Shown here in pieces: positions 58,240-64,000 of a stretch of 64,000 nucleotides of DNA. Origin of the DNA: Mikania micrantha (Eukaryota; Streptophyta; Magnoliopsida; Asterales; Asteraceae); contig CM018682.1 of the NCBI GenBank assembly GCA_009363875.1, forward strand, positions 50,537,372 through 50,601,371. The letters run 5' to 3'. Position numbers and translations under genes: made by a program. The stretch's first letter is position 1, and each line of letters starts with the position of its first letter. The notes beneath the pieces were generated by a model. It saw nothing but the letters and a program-made list of their open reading frames with translations. It was not told where the DNA came from and made no database searches.

Positions 58240-61200
58240 TGTAACATTTGTGCATATAGTCATGCAGTTGTAAACAGTATTAGAACAGTGTCTATTCATG
58301 GTTCAGTTCATCAATGTGTTTCAGTATGTTCATAATGTGTGCTTGTGTGTTACAGGATCTTAGTAGTCAGAAAACAAGTATTTATTATTTATTTACAGTC
58401 AATTACACTAGGCAAGAGCAGTAACTGGTTATATCGAAACAGTGGTGGGCAGCGAGAGTGAGCCCTATATATATACTGCGTTCGGTGTAACAGGTTAGTG
58501 TTAGTGCGTAGTGTCGAGACGAATATTATGACAATTAATTTATTTAACAAAAATCGTAATCTGTAAGCGAGACTGAGTATAGTTATGGGTGACGATCCAT
58601 AATGATACGAATGTTGAACTTATAATTATGATTAAACGACTTTAAATATTTTAATACGATCGGAAAACGTACGCGATTGCGGGTATACACGTAAATTGTG
58701 AATGTTTAACGATCCGACAACACACGAAGAGTAAAAATAATTATATTAATTATTTTATATTTTTACAATGTTGAAACTCATCATTTTAATGAGTTTACCA
58801 ACTCTTTTTATTTAAAACCGCGTAAAATACGCGTTACGTTCCGGAAACGCGAACCGAGCAACCGAAACGGACCCGAATACCACCCGGGCTATAAAAGCCT
58901 TGAACAAGGCTATTTTCCTTCATTTTATCAGCCAACAACCCTTCTCTCTCTAAAACTCGCGAACCTACCCTCTCTCTCTAAAAACCGAACTTCGAACGCG
59001 CGTATCTCACTCGTTTCTCGACGGATTTCGGTGTTCTTGGTGTCCACGCGAAGCTCTCGACAAACTCTACACGAAAGTACAAGATTTTCACAGTTTTATC
59101 CGGCCAAAAACAAGGTATGCTCGATTGAAAAACCACGAAATTAGGGTTTCTATGTGTATGTGTGTAAAACCGCGACTTAGCTAGTTCCAAGCTTAACCGG
59201 TCGTGTTTACAGCATCTCGAAATGAGTTTCTGCAAGTCTTCATGGCTTACATGTAGCTAGATCGAAGGAAATTAGCTGGAAGGGATGAAGATAATTACAG
59301 GTTCGGTAGGCGAACCCTGTAGAGAACCTCACGAACCCTACTGGTTCGTTTGACCTCAGCCGAATCTGCCTCAGATCTCCTGCGAACCTTAGCGACCACG
59401 AACCAGTTATGGAACCTTCCTATGGCGAACCCTGCAGACATAACAAACCTATGGTTCGTTGATTTTAAACAGACGAACCCTAGGAGTTCCACGAACCATC
59501 ACCTACTTTCCAGCCGAGCCTTCATGCAGATGTTAACCTAGACGAACCCTACCTGGTTCGTTACTCGACTTCACGAACCCATGACACTTTGAACGAACCC
59601 GGCATACTGATCTTCTCACGAACCCAGGCAGCCGAACATTGCTAGCACCTCATGGTTCCCGAACCTTCATTACACCATGATAGCCGAACCATGCTGGACA
59701 ATTTCTGGCCGAACCATGTAGTCAACTCAGCCTTCTTATAGGCCACGAACCATGACCATTGAAGTTTAGCCGAACCTTAGGCAATAATCCAGAGGGTTCG
59801 CTGCCTAAAATGGCAGCCCACAACTCCTCGGCCCAAATCCAAAACATAATCGGCCCAACTCAATGCTACAAGGCCCAATATGGTCTTTGGCATTCTACAC
59901 GGTCCATAAACAAGTGGATTGGCCCAACATCATAATCAATTGGCCCTTTGTTAACACAAACGGCCCATGGACCTCCATTTGAGCTAGTATCATAATTATG
60001 GGCTTAAGGCCCAATGTGTGGCCCATAAACTCTATGTATATGTGAAATTGGTCAAAATGGGTTTAAGTTGCAACTTATCTTAAGCACATGATCAATTCAC
60101 AATCACAAGACTTATGAAACAATTGAACATCTTTTCACAATACATGTTAATCAAATGGTGATAGAATTCGCAAACAATTATCATTGTATGCACAAAGAGT
60201 GTACACAACAGAACATTTCACATTAGTTTCTTGAACCCATGATCAAACAATAAATCCAAGACATAACTTTCAAGTGTTAATCAAGTTCAAGTGAACACAA
60301 GTCAATCAATGAATCAAAGTCTATACAATTATAAATCTTATATCTTATGTATGATTACAATGATATAGGAACAAGTTAGAAGTCCTGTTTGCTACTTGCT
60401 AACTGTTTAAGTTCAGAGTCTACTGCAGACAGGTGAGAACTTTAGCCCCTCTTTTACTGTTTTATAACTGTTTTGGGGTGGAACACGTGATCAAAACCGC
60501 TATTTCAATCTTGTTTCATTGCACAGTGTATGTGCATTCATAAACATTACAGGTTTATCTTATGAATCCAAGTGATTCTTCCACTGTTTAAGGAAATTGT
60601 CAACTGTTTTAAAGGAATTATTTACTATTAAACCCTTATTACTAAAAAGGATTTTATAATGTTTTCTTGAAATGTTTTATAACAGTTTTACTCAAATGTT
60701 CTTTTAAAGGATTTTACAAACTCTTTTGTTATAAACCTTGTTATTACACAAGGTCATCACATCATGGTATTCAAAACAAGTGGTTCACAACATGGTATCC
60801 AAATCAAGTGGTTCAAAACATGGTATTCAAATTCATTGGTTCAAAACATGGTATTCAAGTCAAGTTGTTCACATCATGGTATTCAAATCAAGAGATTCAT
60901 TTCATGTTACATAAACAAAGGATTCAACTCGTGGAGTTAAATCCAGGTTTTCAATAAGACATTAACACATCCGGTTAAAGTAAGATTCAGAAAACATGGT
61001 GTCCATTGTTGTAAACAAACTTATAAACCCATCAAGTATCATATTCATTAGCGTTAGTACTGGGTGATCACAACAAGGGAAAGCGGACACATTGTTTCTT
61101 ATCCAGGATGGAGTTAGCTTTTAAATTTGTTTTAAAAGCTAACTGCAGGTCTGGTGTCATGGTTTTCTTATCCAGGATGGAGTTGGCTTTTAAATTTGCT

Positions 61201-61817
61201 TTTAAAAGCCAACTGCAGGTCTGGTGTCATATGGTTATCAAAACTGCTGACGTATTATCTAACTCCAAACGTGGTTTGGGACTTGATATTATCGGCTGTC
61301 GTGCGAACAGTGATTGGACTGTTTACACTCATTTTCTTACTTGATGTTAGTTTGGGTTGCAGCTCATCCGTGTGAATCTTATGATGCTTTAACTTACCTA
61401 TGTCTTATATCATATACTCATGTTTACAAATGCTTAAACCTATTGTTCTCACCAACTACGTCTGTAGTTGACAGTTACTTTTCACGTGTTTCAGGTAATC
61501 AGGTTTAAGACATTCTCAGGGACAACTAAGGAGACCATTCTAAGATAGGACAAGATGAAGAAACATGCTAGGATGGAATAGAAACTCACTAAATCCTAAA
61601 TGTTTAATTGTCTTGTTTGGAGTCTTATTTTGTAAACTATATTTTGGGTCTATAGTTGTCTTTATTTTGGTAGATAGTTGTCTGTAACTAAACAATTGTC
61701 TTAACATTATGAAACATAGTAATCCATTGTGGTTGTTCTTATTCAATACTTGTGCATGATTCAACTGTTCATACGTCACCGCGCCGTGGATTCCGCACGC
61801 GGCGCAGGGGTGTGACA
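58240..61817 (+). mobile_element. 3' LTR of the complete element (3578 bp)
   Basis: Same length as the 5' LTR. Differences seen by eye: one near 58252, two near 58770-58800, one each near 59292, 59445, 59729, 60200 and 61684. The array, intron signals (60433-61494), twin hairpins (61098-61230) and terminal hairpin are all present. Confidence 0.96.
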
Positions 61818-61822
61818 TATAC
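61818..61822. repeat. Target site duplication TATAC, right copy
   Basis: Directly follows the ...GTGTGACA end of the 3' LTR; the interrupted U3 of the - strand element resumes after it. Confidence 0.96.
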
Positions 61823-62264
61823 CCGCAATCGCGTACGTTTTCCGATCGTATTAAAATATTTAAAGTCGTTTAATCGTAATTATAAGTTCAACATTCGTAT
61901 TATTATGGATCGTCACCCATAACTATACTCAGTCTCGCTTACAGATTACGATCTTGGTTGAATTAATTAATTGTTATAATATTCGTCTCTACACTACGCA
62001 CTAACACTAACCTGTTACACCGAACGCAGTATATATATAGGGCTCACTCTCGCTGCCCACCACTGTTTCGATATAACCAGTTACTGTTCCTGCCTAGTGT
62101 AATCGACTGTAAATAGATAATACATACTTGTTTTCTGATTACTAAGATCCTGTAACACACAAGCACACATTATGAACATACGAATCACATTGATGAACTG
62201 AACCATGAATAGACACTGTTCTAACACTGTTTACAACTACATGACTATATGCACAAATGTTACA
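61823..62264 (-). mobile_element. 5' LTR of the - strand element, right segment
   Basis: Identical by eye to 38206-38647 and ends TGTTACA at the TSD. It holds the TATATAGGGC...CCCACC motif (about 62030), as does its sister LTR (about 38413). Confidence 0.95.
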
Positions 62265-63591
62265 ATATGCGACGAACCTTCATCAGCAGCCGAGCCCTTA
62301 TGCGAAACCACAGCTGGCAACGAACCTCACTATACCTACGAACCATTGTTATCACTTGGCCGAACCTGCATGAACAACTATAGCCGAACCCTTCACAACC
62401 CCAATTGCCGAACCCTAATACTATTCCCAGATTCACGAACCATTCCACGAACCCTGTAGTTATCCTGAACCTTCATGTGGGAGTGTACAGCCACAAACCA
62501 GCAGTAGACGAACCTAGCTTCTTGTGAACCCTCCTTAGACGAATTTAGCCTAGAGCCATACAACCTTGAATCACAACACAAAGGTTCGCTGGAACCATGC
62601 AACTCTTTTGTTCTTTGAACGACAATGCAGACTCCTGGATGGGCCCAACATCAACAAACAGACCCAACAGCCTCATGGTTGGCCCAATAGTTGGCCTCCC
62701 ATTTGCATTCGGCCCATGTCACTTGGTCTCGACTCAAGGAAAAACAGATGGGCCCTGAACATTTAACTTGGTCCAATAAAAATTGGTTGGTCCATTCGAT
62801 TCCTTCTACCACTTGGGTTTAAGGAACCTCATAAATCCTAAAACTTTGTTTCTTTTAAAACAAACAACAAAAGATGTCAAGGGTAATGAACAAACTTGAT
62901 ACAAAACCTAAATGTTATTTAGGGATTTAAATCGAATTCAAATTCACAAGATTAATTGAGGAAAAGACAAGAGTAGCATAAAATCACATACAAAGCGCTA
63001 GTTAAAAATAAATAAGTGGGAAGGAAATAAGAGTCGAATGAGGACTAAGCCCGAGCGGGTTAGCCAACGTTACGGCTAACACCTACACACGCACAAATGT
63101 TTATAACTTATACTTATAAGATCCAACAACGTGAAATCAATACAGGATTGTGAAAACTACTACAAGTTCAATACAGAGCGCGCGCATTTCTTTTAAGCTA
63201 AGTGAACCACTTCAAACACAAGGTGAGTTCATATGCCCCTTTTCTTTAATCTTAACTGATTTTAAACTCACGGGGCTGAGAAACATGCTTACTTTTATTT
63301 ATTTAAAAGTTTTTCTTAACATATTGCTTATACTTTGATTTAGATAATATTAAATTGTTTATTATCGCTTATCATTGTATGCATGCTTGTATTATCATGT
63401 TATGACAGGGACCATCAGATGAATATGATAATATAATTTCATAATTCATCAACACATTAGAATAATATAGTTGTAAGATTTTATCTTACAACACCTAGTT
63501 ATTCTTACAATGAGTAATCAATGGAATAATTCATACATAAACAAACATTGAGAACAATTATAGAGAAACATGATGACACAACAAAACACAT
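62265..63591 (+). mobile_element. Second part of the split + strand gypsy LTR
   Basis: Starts with the right ATATG duplication and continues the GAACC array (to about 62600), then a GGCCCA/TGGGCC cluster (62640-62760), A/T-rich sequence and a strong intron donor ACAAG|GTGAGTTC at 63223. From there it resembles the - strand LTR at 29649-32321. The expected acceptor is not reached, because another LTR edge appears at 63592. No gene is supported. Confidence 0.6.
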
Positions 63592-64000
63592 TGTCACACC
63601 CCCAATTTCCAACCAACGGAATCATACCGTTTGGGACCGTGACAAACCAGGATCTCAGATCATTAGACATAGCGAAGACCTCTATATGAATTTCAAAACA
63701 TACTTTGGTCTTTAAAACATAACATCAGAGTTTTCAAAAGTTGCGGAAGCGTTTAAAAACCAATAACAGTTGTTATATGTAAATTACAAAACAAAATCTT
63801 CAAATGTTCAAATTCAAATATCCAAAATGTTTAAAATGCATGCGACTCTATCTCCTAGTCCATGCCAATCTTTATTGCGCGCCTTAGCGTCCTGAGAAAA
63901 CATGTAAATCAAGTCAACACAATGGTTGGTGCATAACACAGGTTTTAAGTATTCACAATGTTCAAAACAACAGTTTGAATATCAAGTTGTAGATAACATA
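63592..64000 (-). mobile_element. Edge of another - strand gypsy-type LTR
   Basis: Opens TGTCACACCCCC. About 280-340 bp in, read on the - strand, it has CACCAAC...GTTGAC followed by a pyrimidine-rich TTTTCTCAG|G, the same acceptor block as the other LTR families. The rest lies outside the window. Confidence 0.6.

Larger units (their letters stand above)
48358..61817 (+). mobile_element. Complete young Tekay-like gypsy element (13,460 bp)
   Basis: 5' LTR 48358-51935, PBS 51939, gag-pol 53680-58206, PPT 58231-58238, 3' LTR 58240-61817; TSD TATAC. Both LTRs are 3578 bp and differ at about 8 positions by eye (about 0.2%). The polyprotein is open from end to end with all catalytic residues seen, so this copy has full coding capacity by sequence. 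It must be younger than the - strand element it interrupts. Confidence 0.97.
34928..62264 (-). mobile_element. Young Tekay-like gypsy element (- strand) holding a nested insertion
   Basis: 3' LTR 34928-38647, internal region 38648-45079, 5' LTR 45080-62264 interrupted by the + strand element. After subtracting the insertion and its 5-bp duplication, both LTRs are exactly 3720 bp and the element is 13872 bp. TSD is ATATG. By eye the LTRs differ at about 9 positions. The gag-pol has two in-frame stops and is otherwise complete. The target was the GAACC-rich part of another gypsy LTR. Confidence 0.95.

Overview
This window is plant nuclear DNA made almost wholly of nested LTR retrotransposons. 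I find no host gene, tRNA, rRNA or CRISPR array. The evidence for a plant is Ty1/copia Sirevirus-type and Ty3/gypsy Tekay (Del)-type polyproteins, a primer site for initiator tRNA-Met, 5-bp target duplications and 3.5-3.7 kb LTRs. A eudicot, perhaps of the daisy family, is an inference from the style of the Sirevirus downstream ORF and was not tested.

Layout. (1) 1-8299: 3' portion of a + strand Sirevirus: frameshifted RT/RNase H, a 2.2 kb spacer full of short palindromes, a long extra ORF (4067-7636), a polypurine tract and a partial 3' LTR. (2) 8300-13006: an old 5'-truncated + strand gypsy element with the first part of its 3' LTR, followed by a second partial LTR (13007-13900). (3) 13955-22989: an old - strand gypsy element with 3' LTR, ruined gag-pol and leader but no 5' LTR; a third partial + strand LTR (22990-23880) abuts it. 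(4) 23881-29648: an old - strand Sirevirus-like copia element with many stops. (5) 29649-33644: two - strand LTR segments of another gypsy family. (6) 33645-34927 and 62265-63591: the two halves of a + strand gypsy LTR split by layer 7. (7) 34928-62264: a - strand Tekay-like element with 3720-bp LTRs and TSD ATATG, whose gag-pol carries two nonsense codons. (8) 48358-61817: a complete + strand Tekay-like element (3578-bp LTRs, TSD TATAC, open 1508-codon gag-pol) inserted in the U3 of the right LTR of layer 7. (9) 63592-64000: the edge of another - strand LTR.

The complete element has every part of an autonomous retrotransposon: TATA box, PBS, gag with two zinc knuckles, protease, RT, RNase H, DD35E integrase, chromodomain-like tail and PPT. 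By eye its LTRs differ at about 8 of 3578 sites and those of its host element at about 9 of 3720, so both insertions are recent.

The most interesting signals are noncoding. Each LTR family has its own array of short CG-containing, often palindromic motifs. A probable intron inside the LTR keeps its donor, branch-point hairpin and acceptor across several LTR families. A duplicated hairpin with a compensatory base-pair change lies in that intron, and a TATATAGGGC...CCCACC hairpin motif recurs in LTRs and leaders. The Sirevirus extra ORF appears to start just after a 3' splice site, downstream of palindrome arrays that also occur upstream of the LTR TATA box.
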